From: Lysobacteraceae bacterium
Lineage (GTDB): Bacteria > Pseudomonadota > Gammaproteobacteria > Xanthomonadales > Xanthomonadaceae
DNA length: 11,813 nucleotides
Direction: 5' to 3'
NCBI GenBank assembly: GCA_017990865.1
Contig: JAGNNB010000052.1
Coordinates: forward strand, 1 to 11,813
Of this stretch, positions 1-6,190 are shown piece by piece; position 1 is the first letter of the stretch, and each line of letters begins with the position of its first letter. The notes beneath the pieces are model-generated. The model saw only the letters and a program-made list of their open reading frames with translations, was not told the origin of the DNA and did not search any database. A program made the translations under genes and the position numbers.

Positions 1-1
1 T

Positions 2-928
2 CGCAATGGCGTGCGCATCGCGATTTCGACGGTGAGCACCGGCAAACGCGGCTACGAAACGCCGACCGGCGTGTTCACCATCCTGCAGAAAAGCCGCGAG
101 CATTACTCCAACCTCTACGACAACGCGCCGATGCCGTTCATGCAGCGGCTCACCTGGGACGGCGTGGCGCTGCACGCGGGCAAGGTGCCGAACTATCCGG
201 CGTCGCACGGCTGCGTGCGATTGCCGTACGCGTTCTCGGAAAAACTGTTCGGCATCACCAGCCAAGGCATGACCGTGGTGATCGCCGATGAGGCTTCGCA
301 TGCGCCGACCGTCGCATATCCCGGCTTGTTCGCGCCGGTGGACGCAAGAACGGGCGCCGCGAGTGCGCCGCTCGTCGAAGCGCCGACGACGGCCTATCGC
401 TGGGCGCCGGAGGCGTCGCCGGAAGGCCCGCTCACCCTGGTGCTGAGTACGCACGACCGCGAAATCGCGGTGCTGCGCAACGGTGTGGAGATCGGCCGCG
501 CGCCGGTGGCGTTCGCGACCGACCCGCCGCGCGGCATGCGGGCCTACGTGCTGCTGGAAGGCAGCGGCGAAGGCACGAGCGCGGTGGTGCCCGATCGCCC
601 CGCCCTGCGCTGGATGGCGTTGTCCGCGCGCGCGCCCAAGCCGACTGTTGCGGGCGCGCCCCCGGCCGCCGATGCGCTCGCGGCGGCAGCGGCGCGCGGC
701 GACATTGGCATCGCGCCCGAATTCGCCCGCGCGGTCTACGACAGCCTGACCCCCGGCACCACCTTGATCGTCACCGACGAAGCCCTGCACGCCCGCGACG
801 ACGACGACGGCATGACCGTCCTGAGCGCCGATCGACCGCCAGCCGCACCATCCGCTACGCCACCTGTCGCGCCGCCTGTCGCACCGCCTGTCGCGCCGCC
901 CTCGACCGAACCGCGGCCCGGCGACTAA
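2..928 (+). CDS. L,D-transpeptidase (YkuD family), 5' truncated, with degenerate second repeat
   Basis: Periplasmic enzyme of the YkuD fold, which forms L,D-cross-links in peptidoglycan or attaches proteins to it. The catalytic signature is clear: a His in VALHAG and the motif SHGCVRLP. Numbering from the GTG at position 11, these are His55, His66 and nucleophile Cys68 (codon 212-214). That GTG is probably not the start: the frame stays open to the window edge and the codons before it (RNGV) fit the usual YkuD strand, so the N-terminus and signal peptide lie outside. Residues ~141-262 look like a second YkuD-like copy (RNGVEIGRAP parallels RNGVRIAIS; TTLIVTDEALHA parallels MTVVIADEASHA) without the HGC motif. 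The C-terminus is a Pro/Ala tail encoded by a 12-bp tandem repeat. The next L,D-transpeptidase gene follows after 9 bp. The family call is secure; the substrate is unknown. Confidence 0.9.
   Translation, partial: RNGVRIAISTVSTGKRGYETPTGVFTILQKSREHYSNLYDNAPMPFMQRLTWDGVALHAGKVPNYPASHGCVRLPYAFSEKLFGITSQGMTVVIADEASHAPTVAYPGLFAPVDARTGAASAPLVEAPTTAYRWAPEASPEGPLTLVLSTHDREIAVLRNGVEIGRAPVAFATDPPRGMRAYVLLEGSGEGTSAVVPDRPALRWMALSARAPKPTVAGAPPAADALAAAAARGDIGIAPEFARAVYDSLTPGTTLIVTDEALHARDDDDGMTVLSADRPPAAPSATPPVAPPVAPPVAPPSTEPRPGD
861..896 (+). repeat. 12-bp tandem repeat, 3 units, in coding sequence
   Basis: Three near-identical 12-bp units (cacctgtcgcgc, cgcctgtcgcac, cgcctgtcgcgc) encode the Pro-Val-Ala-Pro repeats of the C-terminal tail of the first L,D-transpeptidase. 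The unit is a multiple of three, so copy-number change would lengthen or shorten the tail without a frameshift. Confidence 0.8.
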
Positions 929-937
929 TCTGCCCGG

Positions 938-1702
938 ATGATCCGCCCCGCCCTCACGGCCGCGAGCCTGCTCGCCGCCGGCGCACTCGCCTCGAGCACT
1001 CTCGCCTCCGACCACGATGCGCCTGCATTCGCATCGACGGCCACTGTCGCGGCGTCGGTCGCGCCGTCGGGCGAGCGCCTGCTGCGACGCCTGCAAGTCG
1101 CCGCACCGTCGCTGAATCGGGATGTCCTCGCGCTGGCCCTCGACGCGCGCGCTTGCGCCCTGCATTCCGGCACCGTCGCCCGCGCGCCGCGCTTGGCGGT
1201 GATCGATTATTCGCGCCCGTCCACCGAACCGCGGCTGTGGGTGTTCGATCTGGAACGCGAGCGCTTGCTCTACGCCGAACACGTCGCCCACGGCCGCGGC
1301 AGCGGCGAAAACTTCGCGACCGCGTTTTCCAATCGCGACGGCAGTTATCAATCCAGCTTGGGCCTGTTCGCCACCGCCGAAACCTACGTCGGCGGCAACG
1401 GCTATTCGCTGCGCATGGACGGCTTGGAACCCGGCTTCAACGACCGCGCCCGCGACCGCGCAATCGTCATGCACGGCGCCCCGTACGTCGATCCCGCGCA
1501 AGCGCTGCTGCAAGGCCGCCTCGGCCGCAGCCTCGGCTGCCCCGCCCTGCGCCCGGCGGTCGCCCAGTCGCTGATCGATACGCTCAAGGACGGCCAACTC
1601 GTCTTCGCGTATTACCCCGACACCGACTGGCTCGCCCGCTCGCCTTTCCTGCGCTGCGGACAGAGCGCAAACGCGACGCCGACGGCACGCGGCATGCGCT
1701 GA
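938..1702 (+). CDS. Exported L,D-transpeptidase catalytic domain protein (YkuD_2 type)
   Basis: A 254-residue protein of the murein L,D-transpeptidase-like family (YkuD_2), distinct from the classical YkuD domain of the upstream gene. Residues 1-23 form a signal peptide ending in an Ala/Ser-rich cleavage region. The domain spans about residues 85-228: LAVIDYSRPS, WVFDLERERLLY, a HGRGSGEN segment, a conserved GLFATAETYVGGNGYSLRM stretch, HG at 179-180, and the signature GRSLGCPAL with the presumed nucleophile Cys201. The ATG lies 9 bp after the preceding stop with no strong Shine-Dalgarno, which fits co-transcription with the upstream transpeptidase. The C-terminal ~25 residues are low complexity. 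The fold and active-site motif are clear; the physiological role of this family is not well defined. Confidence 0.88.
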   Translation: MIRPALTAASLLAAGALASSTLASDHDAPAFASTATVAASVAPSGERLLRRLQVAAPSLNRDVLALALDARACALHSGTVARAPRLAVIDYSRPSTEPRLWVFDLERERLLYAEHVAHGRGSGENFATAFSNRDGSYQSSLGLFATAETYVGGNGYSLRMDGLEPGFNDRARDRAIVMHGAPYVDPAQALLQGRLGRSLGCPALRPAVAQSLIDTLKDGQLVFAYYPDTDWLARSPFLRCGQSANATPTARGMR

Positions 1703-1894
1703 CAGGCGATGAAGCCTGCCGATCGGCGATCTTGCCGGTCGATGCCCGCATATCGTGACCGTTGCGAGCCGTACCGCTCGCCGAGTTGCTGCGCTCAGCA
1801 GCCCCTGACCACTCGCGATTTCGTTCTTCCCTGCCGCGTGAACTCCGACGGCGGCGCTGACCGTTGCTCGATGCCTGCCTGAACGAATCGAAAA

Positions 1895-1923
1895 AGTTCC
1901 CGTACCGGCCAGTTCAATATTAA
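1895..1923 (+). promoter_or_regulatory. Possible promoter for the first Ax21-like gene
   Basis: TATTAA at 1918-1923 is a fair -10 element in a locally AT-rich patch; 17 bp upstream is AGTTCC, a poor -35. It would give a 5' UTR of about 100 nt including the 1964-2002 hairpin. Weak match, proposed from position and composition. Confidence 0.25.
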
Positions 1924-1963
1924 GGTTTCGTTGTAGGGCGATGTTGAGAATGCGTCTCACCGG

Positions 1964-2002
1964 TGCCGGCGGGGTTCCCTCCCCTCTCTCTCGCCGCCGG
2001 CA
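1964..2002 (+). other. 5' UTR hairpin with pyrimidine-rich loop
   Basis: A perfect 9-bp stem, TGCCGGCGG (1964-1972) with CCGCCGGCA (1994-2002), encloses a 21-nt loop made almost wholly of C and T. It ends 18 nt before the Shine-Dalgarno of the Ax21-like gene. The CCTC runs in the loop could pair with GAGG of that site, but only over about 4 bp. A regulatory or mRNA-stabilising role is inference. Confidence 0.4.
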
Positions 2003-2020
2003 TCGGCCCCCCAAGACAAC

Positions 2021-2025
2021 GAGGT
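2021..2025 (+). promoter_or_regulatory. Ribosome binding site deciding the start at 2031
   Basis: GAGGT lies 5 nt before the ATG at 2031. It favours this start over upstream in-frame codons back to 1941, because translation from 2031 begins directly with a textbook signal peptide. Confidence 0.7.
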
Positions 2026-2030
2026 TTCTC

Positions 2031-2591
2031 ATGAAGCGTTCTGTGCTCGCCCTGACTTTGCTGGCCGCCCTTCCGTTCGCGGCCTCCGCCGCCGAGGGCG
2101 TCTCCTACAACCATGTTCAGGGCGGCTACACCGCCACCAACAACAACGATGGCGCGCCCGACGCCGACGGCTACGGCATCGACGCCTCGGTCGCGGTGCA
2201 TCCGAACTTCCATCTGTTCGGCGGCTACGGCAATCAGAAGATCGACAACACCAACGTCGATTTCGACCAATGGCGCATTGGCGTGGGCTATAACCAGGAG
2301 CTGACTTCGAAGGTCGACTTGGTCACCCGCATCGCTTACGAGAAGTTCGACGCCGGCAGCAATCTCGATTTCGACGGCTACAGCGCGGAAGCCGGTGTGC
2401 GCGGCGCGCTCGGCACGCACGTGGACGCCTACGCCCTCGCCGGTTACGAGGATTACGAGGACATCGACGGCGATTTCTACGGTCGTTTGGGCGCCAACGT
2501 GAAGTTCAACCAGAACTGGGGCCTCAACGGCGACGTGAAATTCGCCGACGGCGACGCCCAGTGGTTCGTCGGCCCGCGGTTTAGCTGGTAA
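2031..2591 (+). CDS. ax21: Ax21-family outer-membrane beta-barrel protein
   Basis: A 186-residue exported protein closely resembling Ax21 of Xanthomonas. Residues 1-20 (MKRSVLALTLLAALPFAASA) are a Sec signal peptide with an ASA cleavage site. The mature part is alternating hydrophobic/polar beta-strands: SYNHVQGGY, VAVHPNFHLFGGY, QWRIGVGYNQEL, LVTRIAYEKF, EAGVRGALGTHVDAYALAGYED broken by turns, FYGRLGANVKF, and a terminal strand ending in Phe-Ser-Trp, the C-terminal aromatic typical of BAM substrates. Asp/Gly/Asn-rich stretches between strands fit turns and surface loops. Start chosen from GAGGT 5 nt upstream. Earlier claims that Ax21 is a quorum signal or the XA21 ligand were withdrawn; outer-membrane/vesicle localisation is the supported view. 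A diverged paralogue lies 506 bp downstream on the same strand. The function of the barrel is unknown. Confidence 0.85.
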   Translation: MKRSVLALTLLAALPFAASAAEGVSYNHVQGGYTATNNNDGAPDADGYGIDASVAVHPNFHLFGGYGNQKIDNTNVDFDQWRIGVGYNQELTSKVDLVTRIAYEKFDAGSNLDFDGYSAEAGVRGALGTHVDAYALAGYEDYEDIDGDFYGRLGANVKFNQNWGLNGDVKFADGDAQWFVGPRFSW

Positions 2592-2660
2592 GCGCATCGT
2601 CGGTGTGCGTCCGCGCGACGGGCGTCACGAAAATGACCGACTTGCCGGTATCATCCCCCC

Positions 2661-2690
2661 GTCGGCCGGGCTCACCCGGCCGACTCCTTT
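2661..2690 (+). terminator. Probable terminator of the first Ax21-like gene
   Basis: A perfect 10-bp stem, GTCGGCCGGG (2661-2670) and CCCGGCCGAC (2675-2684), with a CTCA loop, followed by TCCTTT. It lies 69 bp after the stop codon. The stem is very stable but the T-tract is interrupted, so termination may be partial. Confidence 0.55.
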
Positions 2691-2836
2691 CGGGCTCCGG
2701 CCCGAATCGTCACCCGTGCAGGGTCGCCGCACGCCCAAAGTGCGGCAAACGCGACTCTTCGTGAAACTTCACATCGCACTATCCACGGCGATTCTGCGTC
2801 GCGTCCCAAGCCCGGCTCCGGCCGGGCTTCTTTTTG
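2689..2836 (+). ncRNA. Candidate small RNA or structured 3' UTR product
   Basis: After the first terminator-like stem come a 7-bp stem TTCGGGC/GCCCGAA with a TCCG loop (2689-2706), a 7-bp stem GCCGCAC/GTGCGGC (2726-2732 with 2740-2746), a small GTGAA/TTCAC hairpin (2761-2772), and a strong intrinsic terminator at 2808-2836. No gene ends just before that terminator, so some transcript other than a known CDS is probably ended there. It could be an independent small RNA, or one processed from the Ax21-like mRNA. No clear promoter was seen (TATCAT at 2649-2654 lacks a matching -35). Candidate only. Confidence 0.3.
2808..2836 (+). terminator. Strong intrinsic terminator
   Basis: A perfect 9-bp stem, AAGCCCGGC (2808-2816) and GCCGGGCTT (2821-2829), with a TCCG tetraloop, followed by CTTTTTG. 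It is about 215 bp beyond the Ax21-like stop codon with no CDS in between. Confidence 0.85.
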
Positions 2837-3035
2837 CCCGGTCCGCAGGGCCCGAGGCGGGCTTCGCGGCATCGCCGCAAGCGGCCCCGCCAAGCTTCGG
2901 CGACGGGCGTGCGCCGTATCCGCCAGCGCCGCACCGGGGCTGTTCGGGAAGCCCGATCGGGCGATAACGGCCCCAAACCGCGCTTTCGAGCCGGATTTCG
3001 GGGTGTCGGTCGCGCCAAACCGCCGAGAGCTTCGC

Positions 3036-3041
3036 TACACT
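3036..3041 (+). promoter_or_regulatory. Possible -10 element for the second Ax21-like gene
   Basis: TACACT in the context cttcgcTACACT lies 56 bp before the start codon and matches the -10 consensus at 4 of 6 positions. No good -35 is visible at 16-18 bp, so this is tentative. Confidence 0.3.
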
Positions 3042-3097
3042 CTCGCTCCTGCGCCCTCGCGCACGGAACCAAGAGCATCCAAACCCTGGGGAGATTC

Positions 3098-3685
3098 ATG
3101 AAGAAGCAACTTACCGCCGCGCTGGTCCTGGCGCTCGTCCCGTTCGCCGCATCCGCTCGCGATAGCCTGGGCAGCTACACTTACGTCGAAGGCGGTTTCA
3201 AACGCCTGAGCATCGACAGCGATATCACCGATACCTTCGACTATGACGGCGTGTACATCCGCAGCGAAGTCGAAATGAACGACAACCTCAGCTTCAAGGG
3301 CGGCCTGGCTTTCAGCAAGAGCAGCGACTTGCCGGTCGACATCGATGCGATGGAGTTGGATCTGGGGTTGGGCTACCGCTACAACTTCGCCGACAACGTC
3401 GACTTGATCGCCGACGTCAACTTCCAGCGTCAAGAGTTCGACGACGGCTCCGACAAAGACGTACGCAACAACACCCGCCTTGGCGTGGGCGTGCGCGGCG
3501 CGCTGTCCAACAGCATCGAAGGCTGGGTGAAAGCGAACTACGTCGACGGCGGCGCCTACGAAGGCGACGTGATCGGCACGCTCGGCATGCATGTGGTGTT
3601 CAACGACACCTGGGGCTTGGTCGGCGAACTCGATGCCGGCGGCGACGTCAGCCGTTTCAACATCGGCGTGCGCGCCAGCTTCTGA
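3098..3685 (+). CDS. Ax21-like outer-membrane beta-barrel protein, second paralogue
   Basis: A 195-residue exported barrel protein. Residues 1-20 (MKKQLTAALVLALVPFAASA) form a signal peptide almost matching that of the upstream Ax21-like protein. The mature part keeps the same order of segments: SYTYVEGGF against SYNHVQGGY, LGLGYRYNF against IGVGYNQEL, VGVRGALSNSIEGW against AGVRGALGTHVDAY, FNDTWGLVGELDAGGD against FNQNWGLNGDVKFADGD, and a final strand ending in Phe. The middle has diverged strongly. GGGGAGA ends 3 nt before the ATG and sets the start. The gene has its own upstream region and a strong terminator, so it is probably a separate transcription unit. Family assignment rests on these aligned segments; specific function unknown. 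Confidence 0.8.
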   Translation: MKKQLTAALVLALVPFAASARDSLGSYTYVEGGFKRLSIDSDITDTFDYDGVYIRSEVEMNDNLSFKGGLAFSKSSDLPVDIDAMELDLGLGYRYNFADNVDLIADVNFQRQEFDDGSDKDVRNNTRLGVGVRGALSNSIEGWVKANYVDGGAYEGDVIGTLGMHVVFNDTWGLVGELDAGGDVSRFNIGVRASF

Positions 3686-3705
3686 TTCGCGATCGACGCG
3701 AAGCA

Positions 3706-3737
3706 CGAAAAACCCGGCATTTCGCCGGGTTTTTTCG
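3706..3737. terminator. Bidirectional intrinsic terminator between the second Ax21-like gene and gpsA
   Basis: CGAAAAACCCGGC (3706-3718), loop ATTTC, then GCCGGGTTTTTTCG (3724-3737). Read on + it is a GC stem followed by six T's. Read on minus, the A-run of the left arm becomes a T-run. It lies 20 bp after the + gene stop and 41 bp past the gpsA stop, so it can serve both converging units. Confidence 0.9.
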
Positions 3738-3778
3738 TTCGGAGCCGCTGGAAACAAACCGCTAGGCCTGCGGGGCGC

Positions 3779-4840
3779 TCAGTCGCGAAATAAGCCTTGC
3801 GGATATTCGGGTTTTTGCTCGCGCGACATCAGTCGCTTCAAACCTTCGGCGGGCGTGATCTCGCCGTTGAGCACATCGCGCACGGTGCTGGAGATCGGCA
3901 GTTCCACGCCGTGACGCTGCGCCTGGCGCATCACTTCGTCCGCGGTTTGGATGGATTCGACCACTTGGCCGATCTCGCGCACCGCGTCGTCGATCGATTG
4001 GCCGCGACCGAGCGCAAGGCCCAGGCGACGGTTACGCGACAGATCGCCGGTACAGGTCAGTACCAGATCGCCCAAGCCAGCGAGCCCCATCAGCGTTTCG
4101 GCCTTGCCGCCGATAGCGACGTTCAAGCGCAACATTTCGTTGAGGCCGCGGGTGATCAGCCCGGCGCGGGCGTTGAGGCCGAGATTCATGCCGTCGGCGA
4201 CGCCGGTGGCGACCGCCAGGACGTTCTTCATCGCGCCACCGAGTTCCGCGCCCAGCATGTCTTCACCGGTGTAGGCGCGGAACGCGGGGCCGTGCAGCAC
4301 TTCGGCCACCCGCTGCGCGAAGGCGGCGGTGTCCGAATGCACGGTCAGCGCGGTCGGCAGGCCGGCGGCCACTTCCTTGGCGAACGAGGGGCCGGTGACC
4401 ACGGCCAGCGGCACGTCGTCCGGCAATATCCCGGCCGCGACTTCATGCAGGAAGCGACCCGAACCGGGTTCGAAGCCCTTGGTCGCCCAAGCCACCCCGG
4501 CATGCGCCGGGCGCAGCGGCGCGAGGTCGCGCAAGGTTTCGGCGAAGGCGTGCGAGGGCACGACCACCAGCACCAGATCGCAGCCGCGCAGTGCGGCGGC
4601 GAGATCGGTGGTGGCGCGCAGGGTGTCGGGTAAGGCGATGCCCGGCAGGTAGCGGGCGTTTTCGTGGCCGTGCTCGATGCCGGCAATGGTGGCGGCATCG
4701 CGGCCCCACAGCACCGTGGGATAGCCGTGCCGCGCGATCAGCGCGGCCAGCGCGGTGCCCCAGGACCCCGCGCCGAGCACCGCGACCGCCGGAAACGACG
4801 GTCGCGCGGCGGGGTCGCGCGGCGTGGCGGAATGCGGCAT
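3779..4840 (-). CDS. gpsA: NAD(P)-dependent sn-glycerol-3-phosphate dehydrogenase
   Basis: Cytosolic enzyme reducing dihydroxyacetone phosphate to sn-glycerol 3-phosphate, the backbone for phospholipid synthesis. The 353-residue length is normal. The Rossmann motif [14 protein letters not shown] sits at 19-32 (GAGSWG 23-28). Also visible are ATKGFEPG (Lys121), [13 protein letters not shown] (148-160), [13 protein letters not shown] with the conserved Lys205, [14 protein letters not shown], and [11 protein letters not shown] (264-274) that binds substrate phosphate. The start at 4840 gives a ~17-residue extension before the Rossmann strand; no better internal start is evident, and the Shine-Dalgarno is weak. 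It lies 26 bp after secB on the same strand, an arrangement conserved in many gammaproteobacteria, and ends at the shared bidirectional terminator. Confidence 0.97.
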   Translation of the reverse strand: MPHSATPRDPAARPSFPAVAVLGAGSWGTALAALIARHGYPTVLWGRDAATIAGIEHGHENARYLPGIALPDTLRATTDLAAALRGCDLVLVVVPSHAFAETLRDLAPLRPAHAGVAWATKGFEPGSGRFLHEVAAGILPDDVPLAVVTGPSFAKEVAAGLPTALTVHSDTAAFAQRVAEVLHGPAFRAYTGEDMLGAELGGAMKNVLAVATGVADGMNLGLNARAGLITRGLNEMLRLNVAIGGKAETLMGLAGLGDLVLTCTGDLSRNRRLGLALGRGQSIDDAVREIGQVVESIQTADEVMRQAQRHGVELPISSTVRDVLNGEITPAEGLKRLMSREQKPEYPQGLFRD

Positions 4841-4866
4841 CGGAACGACCGCAGCCAGCGACGGGT

Positions 4867-5370
4867 TTAGGCGTTACCGGCGACGTCGCCGAACGTGCCG
4901 GCCTGGCCTTGGGCCTGACGCTGACGCAGGCTTTCGGCGTACAGGCCTTCGAAGTTGATCGGCTGCAGCAGGAACGGCGGGAAACCGCCGGCGCTGATCA
5001 TGTCGCTGACCGTCTGGCGGGCGTACGGATACAGGATGGTCGGGCAATGCACGCCGAGCATGGCGTCGAGGGTTTGCTCGTCGAAACCGTTGAGGCCGAA
5101 CAGGCCGGCTTGGCGCACTTCGACCAGGTACACGGTCTTGTCGACCAGCTTGCAGGTCAGGGTGACGCCGAGTTCGACTTCGAACAGCGCATCGGCCACG
5201 CGCTGCACGCGCTGGTTGAGGTTCATTTCCAAGCTGGGCTGGCCCTGTTCGCTGAACACCTGCGGCGCGCCGGGGGCCTCGAAAGACACGTCTTTGACGT
5301 AGATTTTTTCGACCGAGAAGGTGGGGCCGGTGGCTTCGGCGGCGGCGCCGTTGGCGACGGGTTCGGACAT
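4867..5370 (-). CDS. secB: Protein-export chaperone SecB
   Basis: Cytosolic homotetrameric chaperone that keeps preproteins unfolded and hands them to SecA. The 167 residues fit the family (E. coli ~155). Diagnostic segments: [19 protein letters not shown] near the N-terminus, [70 protein letters not shown]. An upstream in-frame ATG at 5430 would add 20 residues unlike SecB; the ATG at 5370 has AGGAGC 6 nt upstream and gives the usual acidic N-terminus MSEP, so it is chosen. It is followed by gpsA after 26 bp. Likely clients include the outer-membrane barrels encoded nearby (inference). Confidence 0.97.
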   Translation of the reverse strand: MSEPVANGAAAEATGPTFSVEKIYVKDVSFEAPGAPQVFSEQGQPSLEMNLNQRVQRVADALFEVELGVTLTCKLVDKTVYLVEVRQAGLFGLNGFDEQTLDAMLGVHCPTILYPYARQTVSDMISAGGFPPFLLQPINFEGLYAESLRQRQAQGQAGTFGDVAGNA

Positions 5371-5376
5371 GGCGGA

Positions 5377-5382
5377 GCTCCT
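5377..5382 (-). promoter_or_regulatory. secB ribosome binding site
   Basis: AGGAGC on the minus strand, 6 nt before the ATG at 5370. It fixes the secB start against the longer in-frame ATG at 5430. Confidence 0.75.
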
Positions 5383-5438
5383 GGATAAGTTCGGGATAAG
5401 GGAAGACGGCGGACGCGGCGAACCGCGCAAAGAAGCCG

Positions 5439-5447
5439 ATTATCGCA
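5439..5447 (-). promoter_or_regulatory. Possible extended -10 promoter of secB-gpsA
   Basis: The minus strand reads TGCGATAAT, an extended -10 (TGn plus GATAAT, 5 of 6 to consensus), about 70 nt before the secB start. No clear -35 is present, which is common for extended -10 promoters. It would let secB-gpsA be transcribed independently of the rhodanese gene 270 bp upstream. Confidence 0.4.
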
Positions 5448-5639
5448 TGGCCGTCGAGGCCGCGCGGAGAGCGGCCGATCCCGTCGCGAGACCGATCTGG
5501 GCGCGGGGGAACGGGTTTACAAGCCGCGAGGCCGAAAAAGGACTTGGCGCGGATCGACGGGCTCGAATGATCGATGCGTTGTGCGATCGAGTCTGCGGTT
5601 GACGCGGTGGATGCTCAGCGCACCCACCGACCGCAAGGT

Positions 5640-6077
5640 TCAGCCGCGGCCTTTGACCAGCGGCAAATCCGCGCTCTGCCAAGCCTCGATACCGCCTTCG
5701 AGCACGCTGACCTGGCTGAAACCGGCGCGCTTGAGCCGCCGCGCGAACCCGCTGGCGGTGATGCCGCGGTGGCACACCACCACCACCGGCGAATCCTTCG
5801 ATCCGGCCAGAAGCTTGCTGTCCGGATCGAACTGGCTCGGCAGCACGTTTTTGGACCCGACGATGTGGCCTTTGTCGAAATCGGCGAAGGCGCGGATATC
5901 GACGACCAAGGCGCCTTCGCGATTGATCAACGCCGTCAGCTCACCGGGGCGCAGCGCCTTGTAGCCGCGGAACAGCGGCGAGAGTTCGTTGATGAGAATG
6001 GCGACGGTCAGGCCGACCAGGCCCATGCCCAGCAGGGGGTGGCGGCCGATGAAGGCCGACAGGGTTTCGTAATCCAC
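5640..6077 (-). CDS. Membrane-anchored rhodanese-like protein (YibN type)
   Basis: 145 residues: a short N-terminal segment containing FIGRHPLL, a hydrophobic membrane span at about 15-31 (LGMGLVGLTVAILI), then a single rhodanese domain at ~38-140. Features are LVVDIRAFADFDKGHIVGSKNVLP, the strand PVVVV leading to CHRGITAS with the presumed active Cys102, and VLEGGIEAWQ. Overall architecture and the FIGRHP...INELSPLF region match E. coli YibN, which also sits upstream of secB. Rhodanese domains move sulfane sulfur, but substrate and role here are unknown. The start is GTG at 6077; no stronger in-frame start preserves the anchor. A plausible promoter lies immediately upstream. In E. coli grxC lies between this gene and secB; here the 269-bp gap holds no glutaredoxin. 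Confidence 0.88.
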   Translation of the reverse strand: MDYETLSAFIGRHPLLGMGLVGLTVAILINELSPLFRGYKALRPGELTALINREGALVVDIRAFADFDKGHIVGSKNVLPSQFDPDSKLLAGSKDSPVVVVCHRGITASGFARRLKRAGFSQVSVLEGGIEAWQSADLPLVKGRG

Positions 6078-6107
6078 TTCAGAAGCCAGGCGCGATCAGG
6101 GGCGCGA

Positions 6108-6136
6108 ATTGTCGCCTGTCCGCGCGGGCGACGCAA
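6108..6136 (-). promoter_or_regulatory. Likely sigma-70 promoter of the rhodanese gene
   Basis: On the minus strand, TTGCGT (6131-6136) and GACAAT (6108-6113) are separated by exactly 17 bp. Each matches its consensus at 4 of 6 positions. The start of transcription would fall near 6100, leaving a 5' UTR of about 23 nt. Confidence 0.45.
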
Positions 6137-6190
6137 AAGCGAGGGCCGGACGCACGCTCCGCCCACGCCGGACGACGGCGTTTGCGGCGC

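Larger units (their letters stand above)
1703..2030 (+). other. Intergenic region upstream of the first Ax21-like gene
   Basis: 328 bp without a convincing gene. After the transpeptidase stop there is a short inverted repeat (CAGGC/GCCTG around 1702-1717) without a T-tract, so not a good intrinsic terminator. Base composition falls near 1885-1935, where a weak promoter may lie, and a hairpin with a pyrimidine-rich loop follows at 1964-2002. The frame of the downstream gene is open back to 1941, but the Shine-Dalgarno and signal peptide place the start at 2031. Confidence 0.6.
2592..3097 (+). other. Structured intergenic region between the two Ax21-like genes
   Basis: 506 bp with no convincing CDS; open frames here lack start signals and recognisable products. 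The left half holds a series of perfect hairpins at 2661-2684, 2689-2706, 2726-2746 and 2808-2829, the last followed by a T-run. The right half has one more imperfect hairpin (GCTT and GCGGC arms, 2861-2882) and a weak promoter-like TACACT at 3036-3041 ahead of the second Ax21-like gene. Confidence 0.65.

Noticed and set aside
1702..1717. Short inverted repeat CAGGC/GCCTG after the second transpeptidase gene
   Set aside because: Only 5 bp of stem and no T-tract; not enough to call a terminator.
2605..2967. 120-codon + strand open frame in the Ax21 intergenic region
   Set aside because: No Shine-Dalgarno, Pro/Arg/Ala-rich product, and it reads through several hairpins and an intrinsic terminator.
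3035..3757. 240-codon minus-strand open frame opposite the second Ax21-like gene
   Set aside because: Antisense to a clear signal-peptide/beta-barrel gene, and it runs through the bidirectional terminator; the product has no family features.
4867..5430. Longer secB start at 5430
   Set aside because: The extra 20 residues are unlike SecB, and AGGAGC precedes the ATG at 5370.
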